Shown piece after piece: positions 19,325-28,695 of a stretch of DNA of 64,000 nt. The stretch spans positions 3,186,624-3,250,623 of the forward strand of contig NZ_LT985747.1 of NCBI RefSeq assembly GCF_900289175.1. The letters are read 5' to 3'. Source of the stretch: Paenibacillus faecalis. Its GTDB lineage: Bacteria > Bacillota > Bacilli > Paenibacillales > Paenibacillaceae. Position 1 is the stretch's first letter. The number at the start of each line of letters is the position of its first letter. The translations under genes and the position numbers were made by a program. The notes under the pieces were generated by a model. It saw only the letters and a list, made by a program, of their open reading frames with translations. It had not been told where the DNA came from and made no database searches.

Positions 19325-19632
19325 AAAAAAGCCCCTGAATCCATTCAGGGACGATTATCTCGCGGTACCACCCTGGTTATCACCTGATAGTATTGACAGA
19401 CTAAAGTAGTAATCCGTCGAAACCTTCAGGCAATCGCCTTATTTCGGCTTGATAACGGGCGCCACCCGGCGAGTTTGTCTCGCTCTCGGAAATCAGCATG
19501 TTCAGCCCGTGACGCTTTCAGGTTCTCACAGCCAACGAAGAATCGTGTTTCTTCGAAGGAACCTGTTCTCTGGGAAAGGAGCACCAGCCTACTTTATTTC
19601 CTCATCGATTTCAATTTATATAACCTTTAATA
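19325..19632 (-). promoter_or_regulatory. T-box leader of alaS (alanine)
   Basis: The T-box sequence AGGGTGGTACCGCG is read at 19374-19361 on the minus strand. It is followed by the terminator stem CCCTGAATGGATTCAGGGG and a T-run (19330-19325). In stem I the base helix GGAAAT/ATTTCC encloses an AAGTA turn on one side and GAACAT-GCT-G on the other, which puts the specifier GCT (Ala) at 19497-19495. Uncharged tRNA-Ala would stabilise the antiterminator. Confidence 0.93.
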
Positions 19633-19638
19633 TTTTCA

Positions 19639-19667
19639 AGTATATCGATGCCTAAACTATCTGTCAA
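19639..19667 (-). promoter_or_regulatory. Sigma-A promoter of the alaS leader
   Basis: On the minus strand TTGACA (19667-19662), a 17-bp spacer and TATACT (19644-19639) give a near-consensus promoter, with initiation expected near 19632. Confidence 0.85.
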
Positions 19668-19688
19668 TGCATGTCAGCCTTAAGGATA

Positions 19689-20756
19689 TCAGCCGCTTTT
19701 CCGCCTTATGTAATAAGAGAAAAAATGCTGAAGCAACACCTTTATGACTGCGAAAAAAGGAACAGCCAAAATGAGACCGATCATTCCAGCAATCTGACCG
19801 CCAACCAAGAGAGCAAAAATGATCAATAGCGGATGCAAATGCAGCTTGCGGCCAACCACCTGAGGAGAAATTACGTTGCTCTCCAGCATCTGACACACCA
19901 TATTGACAGCCGCTACAAAAAGCACCATCTTCCAGGATATCGTGGATGCCATCAACAGCGCAGGCGCTGCGCCCAAAAACGGACCCAAATAAGGCACAAT
20001 ATTAAATATGGCGACAATGCTGGCCAAAAGTAAAGCATAGGGCATACCGATCAGCATATAACCGATATACGCCAATATCCCGATAATGAGGCAAACCAAA
20101 AATTGCCCGCGAACATAATTGCCAAGGGCGGTGTCGATTTCTTTAATCAGTGTAACGATCGCTTTTCTCCGGCTGCGGGGCAAATAAGATACCGCTGTTC
20201 GCTGAAAAACGTCAAAATCTTTTAAAATATAAAAGATCAAAAAAGGAATGATTAACACATTAAACAGAAGACTGATCGTTGCCCCGATGTTATCCATAAA
20301 GCTCGATATTCCGTCTGCAATCCTGGTTTCCATATGAAAAAACCAACTGTTCATCCCTGTCCGAATGCCGGGAGGCAAAAGCTTGCTGTCCAGATTTGTC
20401 ATTAAACTTTGGGCATGCATTGTAAATTCCGGCAAATGTTCGTTCAGTTCTTCCAGCTGCCTGATCAGCATTGGAATCATATTGATCAAAATAACGGCCA
20501 AGCAGGTCAGAAACACAGCATATATAAGAAGAACCGCAATGCTTCTTGGAACCTTGCGCTCCGACAGCATGCATACGATTGGATTCAGCACATAAGATAT
20601 GATCATAGCCACGACAAACGGGGCTAGTACAGCTTTCAAAAAGCGATAAACGTCCAGAAACAACGGTCGCAGCAGCCACACAAAGTAAAGGGCGATAAGC
20701 CCGAGCAGCAGCCAGATCATCAAACGGAACCATTTGTTCGCCGTCAGCTGTTCCAC
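19689..20756 (-). CDS. AI-2E family transporter (YrrI-like, second copy)
   Basis: A 355-residue polytopic permease of the same superfamily as the gene at 6.3 kb. It has paired N-terminal helices, a soluble loop (RQLEELNEHLPEFTMHAQSL) and the conserved end FNIVPYLGPFLGAAPALL and VGRKLHLHPLLIIFALLVGGQ. The position directly upstream of alaS matches B. subtilis yrrI. It starts with GTG, with AAAGGAG 10 bases upstream. The transported substrate is not known. No terminator is visible before the alaS promoter. Confidence 0.88.
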   Translation of the reverse strand: MEQLTANKWFRLMIWLLLGLIALYFVWLLRPLFLDVYRFLKAVLAPFVVAMIISYVLNPIVCMLSERKVPRSIAVLLIYAVFLTCLAVILINMIPMLIRQLEELNEHLPEFTMHAQSLMTNLDSKLLPPGIRTGMNSWFFHMETRIADGISSFMDNIGATISLLFNVLIIPFLIFYILKDFDVFQRTAVSYLPRSRRKAIVTLIKEIDTALGNYVRGQFLVCLIIGILAYIGYMLIGMPYALLLASIVAIFNIVPYLGPFLGAAPALLMASTISWKMVLFVAAVNMVCQMLESNVISPQVVGRKLHLHPLLIIFALLVGGQIAGMIGLILAVPFFAVIKVLLQHFFSYYIRRKSG

Positions 20757-20860
20757 AGGGCGATCTCTCCTTTCGGACTGACGTTACCCTGTAAGTATAT
20801 GTACGAGCTCCCCAAATTAATCTAACATTCTTGAAGGCCGAGTTTTTCGAATCCAAAATC

Positions 20861-20905
20861 AAAAAAAGACTCCCGCTATTACCGCACTGGTAAAAGCAAG
20901 AGTCT
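20861..20905 (-). terminator. Terminator after the zinc-ribbon gene
   Basis: GACTCTTGCTTTTACC and GGTAATAGCGGGAGTC form a long, slightly imperfect stem with seven T residues after it on the minus strand. Confidence 0.85.
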
Positions 20906-20936
20906 CCTTGTATCTTCCACTCCTATGTACGCATAA

Positions 20937-21149
20937 TCAATTCGATGCGTGCATTGGAGGAGGGAAATCCTGCGGAAATTCATCACCGAAAAACAAATCA
21001 TCCAGCGAGCTAAGCGTACCGTCCTCTTCAACCTGGTAGACAGACATTTTCTCGCCATTGACCGTCAGTTCGATAAAACATCCCCAGCAGTAAAATTGAT
21101 GGGAACCGATTTTCCCGATGTCTTTAGAACTGCAATTTGGACATTTCAT
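20937..21149 (-). CDS. Small zinc-ribbon protein of unknown function
   Basis: A 70-residue protein. Residues 1-30 hold CPNCSSKDIGKIGSHQFYCWGC, two CxxC pairs about 17 residues apart, which is a typical zinc ribbon. The acidic C-terminal part (DDLFFGDEFPQDFPPP) has no recognisable motif. AGGGTGAG lies 8 bases before the ATG at 21149. It is 14 bp after the PRC-barrel gene, so the two are likely one transcript. I do not recognise a named family. Confidence 0.75.
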   Translation of the reverse strand: MKCPNCSSKDIGKIGSHQFYCWGCFIELTVNGEKMSVYQVEEDGTLSSLDDLFFGDEFPQDFPPPMHASN

Positions 21150-21163
21150 AATCATTTCTCACC

Positions 21164-21685
21164 CTATCCGTTCACAGAATTAATAGCATTTTCCAAGCGC
21201 TGTTCGCTCATTGGTGGCACCATAACAGCATTTTCTCCGATCTCCATTTCCGATGTACAGCGGAGCCATTTACGACCTTCAATTAAATCGGACACAAAAC
21301 CGTCAGAAATTTCCAACCCTAGTATTGTATTGCCCTGTTCTTGCTCAAAATAAACATCAGAAATGCGTCCGAGTAAAATTCCGTCCTCTGTCAGCACCTG
21401 CATCTCTTTTAATTTCCGTCGGCCTAAAAGATACGTTAACGGAATGTCATCAGCACTCGTTTTACGAACAGCATTTTCACTTCGAATCATAACCGCGTCT
21501 TCACCGTAAGCTGTAATGTCTTCCCATGATACGGTTTTCACATGAGATGAAAAAATAGCTTTGCCTTCAAGTTCAAACCCGGTGATACGCCAATCTTTAT
21601 CTAGTATAAAATCGTGGATTTTGCCAATTTCTTTGCCGCTTTCCACGTCGAATACAGCCAGTCCGATCATTTCTTGAAGTTTCAT
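21164..21685 (-). CDS. PRC-barrel domain protein (YrrD-like)
   Basis: A 173-residue protein with two PRC-barrel repeats. The first starts at MKLQEMIGLAVFDVESGKEIG and the second near LKEMQVLTEDGILLGRISDV. PRC barrels are small beta-barrels found in RNA-processing and photosynthetic proteins; B. subtilis YrrD has the same two-domain layout. AGGAGG lies 12 bases before the ATG at 21685, a rather long spacing. It shares a transcript with the zinc-ribbon gene. No function can be assigned. Confidence 0.8.
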   Translation of the reverse strand: MKLQEMIGLAVFDVESGKEIGKIHDFILDKDWRITGFELEGKAIFSSHVKTVSWEDITAYGEDAVMIRSENAVRKTSADDIPLTYLLGRRKLKEMQVLTEDGILLGRISDVYFEQEQGNTILGLEISDGFVSDLIEGRKWLRCTSEMEIGENAVMVPPMSEQRLENAINSVNG

Positions 21686-21828
21686 GTTGCACGGACACCT
21701 CCTCATCCTTCACAATTTTGAAACGCCCCTCATTGTACAGCTTCAATATCTGTTTAAATCCGGTCGTTTCTACAGGATGAAATGGAAAAACCCACCCCCA
21801 ATTCATAAAAGGAGAAATCCCTTAGCAT

Positions 21829-22974
21829 TTATTTACGCAACCGTTTCAGGATGGTTCCAATTTTTTGGGCTGTGTACTCCATTTCTTCAGTAGTATTACC
21901 CAACCCAAAACTAAAACGAATCGCGGAGCGCAAAACATTTTCAGGTAGCTTCATCGCCTGCAGGACATGGGAGATTTCCAAAGATCCGGAAGTGCAGGCA
22001 GACCCGCTCGCCGCAGCGATTCCTTCCATATCCAGATTCATAAGCATCGTCTCGGTACTGATCTCCGGAAAACTGATATTTAAAATTTGAGGCATAAAAA
22101 ACTGAGGGTTCCCGTTCACAACAAAAGTATCCTGTCCCGATTCATGACAGAGCTCATCAATAAGCTTCTTACGCAGGTTCGTATAATGCGCTCTGCGCTC
22201 ATCCAATCCTTGAAGAGCCAGCTGTACCGCTTTTGCGAAACCAGCTATTCCGGCCATGTTTTCGGTACCAGCACGGCGTTTTTTCTCCTGCAGCCCCCCA
22301 AACAATCTTGGAGATAACGGCGTTTCTCGTTTCACAACTAGAGCGCCAACCCCTTGAGGACCATTGATCTTATGAGAGGAAAAACTCCACAGGTCCACCG
22401 GAAACTCCTTGCAGTTAATATACTCGACTCCTAGAGCTTGAACTGCATCTGTATGAAAATAAATGCCTCTGCTGCGGGCAAGCTCGCCAATCTCCCGGAT
22501 CGGCTGCACCGTTCCGACTTCATTATTGCCAAACATAATCGTGATCAAAACGGTATTATCCCGAATAGCAGCGGCAACATCTTCTACGCTAACGCGGCCT
22601 GTGTTGTCTACAGGCACATAAGTAACCTCACAGCCTCTTTTTTCAAGCTCCTCACATGTATGGAGCACCGCATGGTGCTCAATTACGGATGTAATTACAT
22701 GTTTGCCGCGAAGTCCCAGCGCCTCCAGCGTACCGAAAATCGCAAGGTTGTCACTCTCCGTACCGCCAGAAGTAAACACCAGCTCTTCCGGCAAGCAGCC
22801 CAAAAGGGCCGCGATCTCGTCCCGCGACCTGCTTACCTGTTTTCTGGCTTCCCTCCCAAAGGAATGAACGCTGGAAGCATTGCCGTATTGACTTGTCATC
22901 ACACGCATCATCTCTTCGGCCACTTCCGGATGAACCGGCGAAGAGGCAGCATGGTCTAGATATATGGATTTCAT
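21829..22974 (-). CDS. yrvO: Cysteine desulfurase (YrvO/IscS-like)
   Basis: A PLP enzyme that takes sulfur from cysteine and forms a persulfide. Full length at 381 residues. Visible are HAASSPVHPEV, the PLP lysine in SSHKINGPQG (K202) and the active cysteine in ASGSACTSGSLE (C327). In B. subtilis YrvO feeds MnmA for tRNA thiolation; mnmA lies about 1 kb away but on the opposite strand. AGGTGA is 6 bases from the ATG. It has its own promoter at 23.05 kb and sits downstream of cymR, from which it is separated by a terminator. Confidence 0.94.
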   Translation of the reverse strand: MKSIYLDHAASSPVHPEVAEEMMRVMTSQYGNASSVHSFGREARKQVSRSRDEIAALLGCLPEELVFTSGGTESDNLAIFGTLEALGLRGKHVITSVIEHHAVLHTCEELEKRGCEVTYVPVDNTGRVSVEDVAAAIRDNTVLITIMFGNNEVGTVQPIREIGELARSRGIYFHTDAVQALGVEYINCKEFPVDLWSFSSHKINGPQGVGALVVKRETPLSPRLFGGLQEKKRRAGTENMAGIAGFAKAVQLALQGLDERRAHYTNLRKKLIDELCHESGQDTFVVNGNPQFFMPQILNISFPEISTETMLMNLDMEGIAAASGSACTSGSLEISHVLQAMKLPENVLRSAIRFSFGLGNTTEEMEYTAQKIGTILKRLRK

Positions 22975-23048
22975 CGCACGTCACCTAAATCAGAATTTCT
23001 TGATTTTTTTAATAATTTTCATTCATCATTTATTTATCGCATCACTTT

Positions 23049-23077
23049 AGTATATTATTTTATAGCGATTCTTACAA
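23049..23077 (-). promoter_or_regulatory. Candidate sigma-A promoter of the cysteine desulfurase gene
   Basis: On the minus strand TTGTAA (23077-23072), a 17-bp spacer and TATACT (23054-23049). The predicted leader is about 65 bases. The weak -35 leaves room for regulation, but I see no assured CymR site. Confidence 0.6.
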
Positions 23078-23134
23078 CATCATTATTGAATTGAAAATAA
23101 TGCTAAACTTATGGATATGCTCATTATCCCCAAC

Positions 23135-23166
23135 AAAAAAGAACGAGCCATATTAAAGGTCCGTTC
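23135..23166 (-). terminator. Terminator of cymR
   Basis: On the minus strand GAACGGACC pairs with GGCTCGTTC (one G.T pair, one mismatch), followed by six T residues. Confidence 0.75.
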
Positions 23167-23224
23167 TTTATCATCCATGATTAGTGGTTTTAAGGGAGGA
23201 TTGACTTCAAAGAAAAAACCGCCC

Positions 23225-23644
23225 TTATATATAGAACATATAGCTATCCACAGCGCTTTGCTCTTCATAATTGATCAGATTATCAAGGGTCGTGGAATCA
23301 AGCACCTCGGCGATGCTGTTGCGGATACGCAGCCACAGATCCCGCTTCGCCGGATCATCTTCTTCCGTAAAATCTACAGGTGAAATCGGTCCCTCCAGCA
23401 CACGGATGACATCACCTGCCGTAATACTGGCCGGCTCACGCGACAAAATATAGCCGCCATACGCGCCGCGAATACTTTTAACCAGCCCTGCATTTCGAAG
23501 CGGAGCAACAAGCTGCTCCAAATAATGCTCCGACAGCTGATTTTTTTCAGCTATGCTTTTCAGTGACGTCGGCCCCTCACCAAATCTGGCCGCCAGCTCC
23601 ATCATAATCGTCAATCCATACCTGCCTTTAGTTGAAATCTTCAA
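23225..23644 (-). CDS. cymR: Rrf2-family transcriptional regulator CymR
   Basis: Represses cysteine-synthesis and sulfur-uptake genes in B. subtilis, acting together with CysK. It is a 139-residue winged-helix protein that starts MKISTKGRYGLTIMMELA and carries LSEHYLEQLVAPLRNAGLVK and SIRGAYGGYILSREP. It lacks the three cysteines of the Fe-S Rrf2 regulators, which supports CymR over IscR. The TTG at 23644 (AGAGGTG 6 bases upstream) starts the protein exactly where CymR is expected to; an upstream start at 23686 is less likely. It is divergent from mnmA. Confidence 0.93.
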   Translation of the reverse strand: MKISTKGRYGLTIMMELAARFGEGPTSLKSIAEKNQLSEHYLEQLVAPLRNAGLVKSIRGAYGGYILSREPASITAGDVIRVLEGPISPVDFTEEDDPAKRDLWLRIRNSIAEVLDSTTLDNLINYEEQSAVDSYMFYI

Positions 23645-23874
23645 GGAAGACACCTCTCTCGAAATAGTATATATAACATATCTCATCAGTTTTATGGGTT
23701 TGGGGCGAAAAATCAGGCTAATCAGGCGTTATCATTACAAAATGCCCATAATCCTCTCTATTCCGATTATTCCCCTGTGCATATGGTAACATAACCACAG
23801 TCACTATGGGTAATAATCCGCAACTATTTTTTAAAAAATGTGCATCTGGAGAGGACACAACATGGGACGTGTGA

Positions 23875-25047
<1,173 letters not shown>

Positions 25048-25108
25048 GGGGTAACCGCCCTGCTGCCGTTGTCAGAGAAAGCTTACGTTTTCTCCCCAAG
25101 ATAAGAAG

Positions 25109-25160
25109 AGGCATGACCCTCAGGATACTAAAACCCTGAAAGGTCATGCCTATTTATTTT
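25109..25160 (+). terminator. Terminator of mnmA
   Basis: AGGCATGACC pairs perfectly with GGTCATGCCT, followed by ATTTATTTT. On the minus strand the tail is poor, so it mainly serves mnmA. Confidence 0.8.
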
Positions 25161-25165
25161 CCCAA

Positions 25166-25666
25166 TTATAAAATCACTTCAACCACGTGGCCTCTCTCTA
25201 TACTCAAGGCAACATTCACCAACCGCTGATTTCGGCTTCCGCGAAACGCCAGGGAAGTATCCTTTTTCTTTAATATAAATTTTCCGTCCACAATAACGTC
25301 ACACAGAAGGGCCAGCTCTCGAAGCTTCTCCTGCCTCATAAGCGCCTCAAAGGTAAAACCCGTATAGGCCCACACATTTTTATCCGGGCAACGGTCCCGA
25401 ACATCGGACAAAAAGCTGATGCATTCTTCTGCCGAGAAAAATGGGTCCCCGCCGCATAATGTGACTCCATCCAGCAAAGGATTACTTGCGATCTCATCCA
25501 GTATCCGAGATTTCAGTTCCTCTGTAAACGGCTCTCCAGCTTCAAAATCCCATGAAGACGTGTTAAAGCAGCCCGGGCAAGCATGACGGCAGCCGCTGAC
25601 GAACAGGACGGCACGAACTCCCGGACCTTCATTGATGCTTTCCGGTATATAGCCGCATATATTCAT
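25166..25666 (-). CDS. nrdG: Anaerobic ribonucleotide reductase activating protein
   Basis: A radical-SAM enzyme that makes the glycyl radical on NrdD. It has 166 residues, with the cluster motif CRHACPGC (C26, C30, C33), GEPFTEEL and the GGDPFF glycine-rich motif that binds S-adenosylmethionine. The ATG at 25666 overlaps the nrdD stop as ATGA, so the two genes are translationally coupled. A longer reading frame that starts inside nrdD is not needed. Confidence 0.95.
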   Translation of the reverse strand: MNICGYIPESINEGPGVRAVLFVSGCRHACPGCFNTSSWDFEAGEPFTEELKSRILDEIASNPLLDGVTLCGGDPFFSAEECISFLSDVRDRCPDKNVWAYTGFTFEALMRQEKLRELALLCDVIVDGKFILKKKDTSLAFRGSRNQRLVNVALSIERGHVVEVIL

Positions 25667-27885
25667 TGATGCTTGACCCGATCTCGAACTTCGGCCTGCT
25701 TGGCTGAATTGAATCGCTCTGTGTAGTTCCCCGTTAAATACCCCGTCACCCGGCGCAGGCGATGAAACACTACTTTTCCTTCCTCTACCCCACACTGAGG
25801 GCAAGCTGAACCGATAATCCCTTCATAATCACAGACAGGGCACCGATCGAGCGGATGGTTGACAGAAAAATAGCCGATGTCCTGATCTAACGCAAACTGG
25901 ACGATTTTGCGAAATGCTGTCGTATTCTGCCGGGCGTTGCCGTCCAGTTCAACATACGAGATCGCTCCCGCATTACAGAGTTTGTGAAATGGAGCTTCCC
26001 ACTGAATCTTTTGAAAAGCGGCCACTGGATAATATACGGGAATGTGAAATGAATTCGTGTAATATTCCCGATCCGTCACCCCCGGGATCGTGCCGAACGC
26101 TGCCCGATCCAGCTTCGTAAATTTACCCGACAGACCTTCGGCCGGAGTAGCAAATAGAGAGATATTCAAATCATATTGCTCACTCATTTCATCGCAGTAA
26201 CTACGCATCCTGCGAACGATATCAAGCGCCATCTTTCTAACACCCTCGTCCTCTCCATGATGCAAACCAGTCAGTGCCTTCATACATTCCGCAACACCGA
26301 TAAAACCAAGAGCCAGTGTTCCGTGTTTGATGAGCTCAGCCACCTCATCCTCGGGAGCAAGTTTCTCTCCACCTTCCCATACTCCTTCACGCATCATAAA
26401 ATCGGACGCTTTTGCCGGTTGTCTCGCTTGAATATGATAACGATGAACGAGCCCTTCCACAGCGATCTTCATGTACCGATCCAGACTGTCGTAAAACCCG
26501 GTCATATCCGGCTCCTTCCGCTGGCCCATAACGATACCATGTTCAATGCCAAGCCGTACCAGGTTGAGCGTATTGAAAGATAAGTTCCCCTTGCCGCTCA
26601 ATCGATTTCTGCCAAACCGGTCCGATATCGTTCGAGTTCGGCACCCCATCGTTGCGATGATCGTATCGGGGTCCTCCGGCCGGTAATAAGGGAGATTAAA
26701 CGTTGCATCCACGTTGACAAAGTTCGGATATAAGCGCCGGCTGGAGCACTCAACCGCTTTAAGAAACAGATCGTAGTTCGGATCGCCTTCCTCTTGATTG
26801 ACCCCTTTTTTACACTGAAAAATATGCTGCGGGAATATCGGTGTTTCTCCCCGTCCCAATCCCCTCATCGTGGCGTCAAGCAGTGCATGAGATACCAGTC
26901 TTCCCTCAGTGGAAGTACACATCCCGTAATTTAAAGAGGTAAACGGTATTTGTCCACCAGCACGGCTGCTCATCGTATTTAAATTATGAATCAAAGATTC
27001 TGCGGCCTGCTTTGTTTCATTTACGGTCTCTTCATAAGCAAATTTATAGGTAAGGGGATAGCGCTCTTGAAGTCTGTCATGATCCATATACAGTTCCATA
27101 TCCGAAATATCTTCATTCTGGTTCCCTTGTCCTTCGCTAAAATAAGTAAGCCCCTTTCGGAAATGCTTGCGGAAAGATTTCCCTACATACGGCGCCAGGT
27201 CCCAATCGATTTTATTACCGGATACACCGCCGAATTGGCTGTTCTGCTGAGATTGAAAAATGATAGCTACGAGCGCCATAGCGGTCATGATGCTCTGCGG
27301 AGACCTGACCGAACCGTTTCCGGTGTTAAAGCCCTTTTCCAGAAGCTTGCCAAAAGGGATGAAAATGCAGTTGGTCGTTCCTAAAGCATATTGATCTAAA
27401 TCGTGGACATACACATATCCGTTTTTTATCGCCTCGTTCAGCGGTTTTGGAAGTATAAAGCTGGTTGCCATCCACTTCGCATATTCCGATCCGATCCGGC
27501 TCATTTTCCCGCTGAAGGACTCACCGTTCAGATTGGCATTTTCACGAAGGAGATCAAGATCTTTAACACCGATAACACTGCTGCTGATCTTGTACAGTTC
27601 CCCCCGCCTCATCCGTTCTCTGTCCCTTGTTTCACGATATTCTGTGTAAGCTTTCGCTACCTGGTCATAACCGGTTTTTTTTAGAAAATGAATGACAAGG
27701 TCCTGTATTTCCTCCACTGTCATTTGCTCGATACCAGCGGCTTTGGCTTCTACCAGCGTAGCGACCCGGGACGAGGCTTCATATCTGGAGCCCCCTTCTA
27801 TAGCTTGAAACGCCCTGTTCACCGCATTTATAATCCGCGTAATTTCAAACGAGACGCATGTACCATCCCTCTTCATGACTTTCAT
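25663..27885 (-). CDS. nrdD: Anaerobic (class III) ribonucleoside-triphosphate reductase
   Basis: Makes deoxynucleotides without oxygen through a glycyl radical. It has 740 residues. An N-terminal ATP-cone (KVMKRDGTCVSFEITRI) is followed by the catalytic barrel, a C-terminal zinc site (CPVCDYEGIIGSACPQC) and the radical glycine in RVTGYLTG (G715). GGAGG lies 8 bases before the ATG at 27885. It is followed by overlapping nrdG. It is preceded by a cobalamin riboswitch, two NrdR-like boxes and an Fnr-like box, so vitamin B12, nucleotide pools and oxygen probably all limit it. Confidence 0.97.
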   Translation of the reverse strand: MKVMKRDGTCVSFEITRIINAVNRAFQAIEGGSRYEASSRVATLVEAKAAGIEQMTVEEIQDLVIHFLKKTGYDQVAKAYTEYRETRDRERMRRGELYKISSSVIGVKDLDLLRENANLNGESFSGKMSRIGSEYAKWMATSFILPKPLNEAIKNGYVYVHDLDQYALGTTNCIFIPFGKLLEKGFNTGNGSVRSPQSIMTAMALVAIIFQSQQNSQFGGVSGNKIDWDLAPYVGKSFRKHFRKGLTYFSEGQGNQNEDISDMELYMDHDRLQERYPLTYKFAYEETVNETKQAAESLIHNLNTMSSRAGGQIPFTSLNYGMCTSTEGRLVSHALLDATMRGLGRGETPIFPQHIFQCKKGVNQEEGDPNYDLFLKAVECSSRRLYPNFVNVDATFNLPYYRPEDPDTIIATMGCRTRTISDRFGRNRLSGKGNLSFNTLNLVRLGIEHGIVMGQRKEPDMTGFYDSLDRYMKIAVEGLVHRYHIQARQPAKASDFMMREGVWEGGEKLAPEDEVAELIKHGTLALGFIGVAECMKALTGLHHGEDEGVRKMALDIVRRMRSYCDEMSEQYDLNISLFATPAEGLSGKFTKLDRAAFGTIPGVTDREYYTNSFHIPVYYPVAAFQKIQWEAPFHKLCNAGAISYVELDGNARQNTTAFRKIVQFALDQDIGYFSVNHPLDRCPVCDYEGIIGSACPQCGVEEGKVVFHRLRRVTGYLTGNYTERFNSAKQAEVRDRVKHQ

Positions 27886-27964
27886 CAAAAATCCCTCCAT
27901 ACGAAAGCACCTGTACAGGTGTATAAATCAACATTTCACAATGTGATGAAAGCACGGTTATTGT

Positions 27965-28022
27965 CAAAATAAAAGAAGCATGCTGCCGCAAGTCTGCGAA
28001 AAAACATGCTTCAATAAAGAAC
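27965..28022 (-). terminator. Riboswitch-controlled terminator before nrdD
   Basis: On the minus strand GAAGCATG (28022-28015) pairs with CATGCTTC (27982-27975), followed by TTTTATTTT. It lies about 80 bases before the nrdD start, so it acts by transcription attenuation. Confidence 0.85.
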
Positions 28023-28268
28023 CGTTGAATCCGATCAAACGCCGGATCACCCTTCCATTCGAAACACTTCCTATCGACCGTAGGCACATTGTGTTGACTT
28101 CATGGCAGGTATCTGGCTTCAGTTTACGAATGGGAGATAGACATCTGACTCGTCTATCTCTCTTCGGATAAGCTGTTACAGTGGCGGGACCGCTCCGGAT
28201 TTGCACCGGATTCCCTTTTCAGATTGGAATGATCCAATCGACCATCAAGCACTATATGTAGTTGTTGA
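27965..28268 (-). promoter_or_regulatory. Cobalamin riboswitch (class I) upstream of nrdDG
   Basis: On the minus strand the B12 aptamer core reads GGGAATCCGGTGCAAATCCG, then GCGGTCCCGCCACTGTAACA (about 28214-28177), and later GCCAGATACCTGCC (28117-28104). These are the canonical conserved blocks in the right order. The downstream expression platform ends in an intrinsic terminator. Bound adenosylcobalamin is expected to switch nrdDG off. Confidence 0.95.
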
Positions 28269-28295
28269 ATCAAACAATATAACAACATATAGGTT
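28249..28295 (-). promoter_or_regulatory. Pair of NrdR-box-like palindromes at the nrdDG promoter
   Basis: Plus-strand reading: GCACTATATGTAGTTG (28249-28264) and TAACAACATATAGGTT (28280-28295). They match the NrdR box acaCwAtATaTwGtgt at about 12 and 11 of 16 positions. Their centres are exactly 31 bp apart, three helical turns, the arrangement known for NrdR. The second overlaps the -10 region. Confidence 0.6.
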
Positions 28296-28316
28296 TTGAC
28301 TGTAACATTTATCACA
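28276..28316 (-). promoter_or_regulatory. nrdDG promoter with Fnr-like box
   Basis: On the minus strand TGTGATAAATGTTACA (28316-28301) matches TGTGA-N6-TCACA at nine of ten positions. A TATATT -10 lies at 28281-28276, giving a start near 28269 and placing the box at about -40, the usual class II position. The -35 is poor, as expected for an activator-dependent promoter. Confidence 0.55.
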
Positions 28317-28335
28317 GTGAGGGATTTGTAACTAT

Positions 28336-28695
28336 CTACATCTGGGCTGCTAAATAAAGTCCTGCCCATGCGCCTGCAAGGCCGAGAACAACGGACCCAG
28401 CCACATATGAGAATGCTTGGGTGTATCGTTTGTTCGCTGCCAGACAGACCGCTTCATAACCAAATGTTGAAAATGTTGTGAACGCCCCGCAAAATCCAGT
28501 ACCAAGCATCTTATAAACGGTCTCAGGAAGATAGTCGAAGCAACCAGTAAAAAATCCAAGTAGAACAGAGCCAGCCAAATTGATAAAAAACGTAGCCCAT
28601 GGAAATGAACCCTCTACCTTTTTTCCAATCCAGACACCGATGGAATAACGAGAAACAGCTCCGGCTATCCCTCCCAGGCCTATCCAGAGCATCAT
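28336..28695 (-). CDS. crcB: CrcB/Fluc fluoride channel, second subunit
   Basis: A 119-residue, four-helix membrane protein that lets fluoride leave the cell. It shows WIGLGGIAGAVSRYSIGVWI, the pore asparagine in FFINLAGSVLLGFF and GFCGAFTTFSTFGYEAV. The ATG at 28695 overlaps the stop of the preceding crcB as ATGA. Two unlike copies in tandem are common in Bacillales and usually form a heterodimer. No terminator separates it from the nrdDG promoter. Confidence 0.94.
   Translation of the reverse strand: MMLWIGLGGIAGAVSRYSIGVWIGKKVEGSFPWATFFINLAGSVLLGFFTGCFDYLPETVYKMLGTGFCGAFTTFSTFGYEAVCLAANKRYTQAFSYVAGSVVLGLAGAWAGLYLAAQM

Noticed and set aside
23645..23690. Dyad in the cymR promoter region (ATAGTATATATAACATAT) as a CymR operator
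   Set aside because: AT-rich and only loosely symmetrical; it cannot be told from a -10 region by eye.
25667..25804. Longer NrdG starting inside nrdD
   Set aside because: The ATG at 25666 overlaps the nrdD stop as ATGA and begins exactly where NrdG proteins begin.
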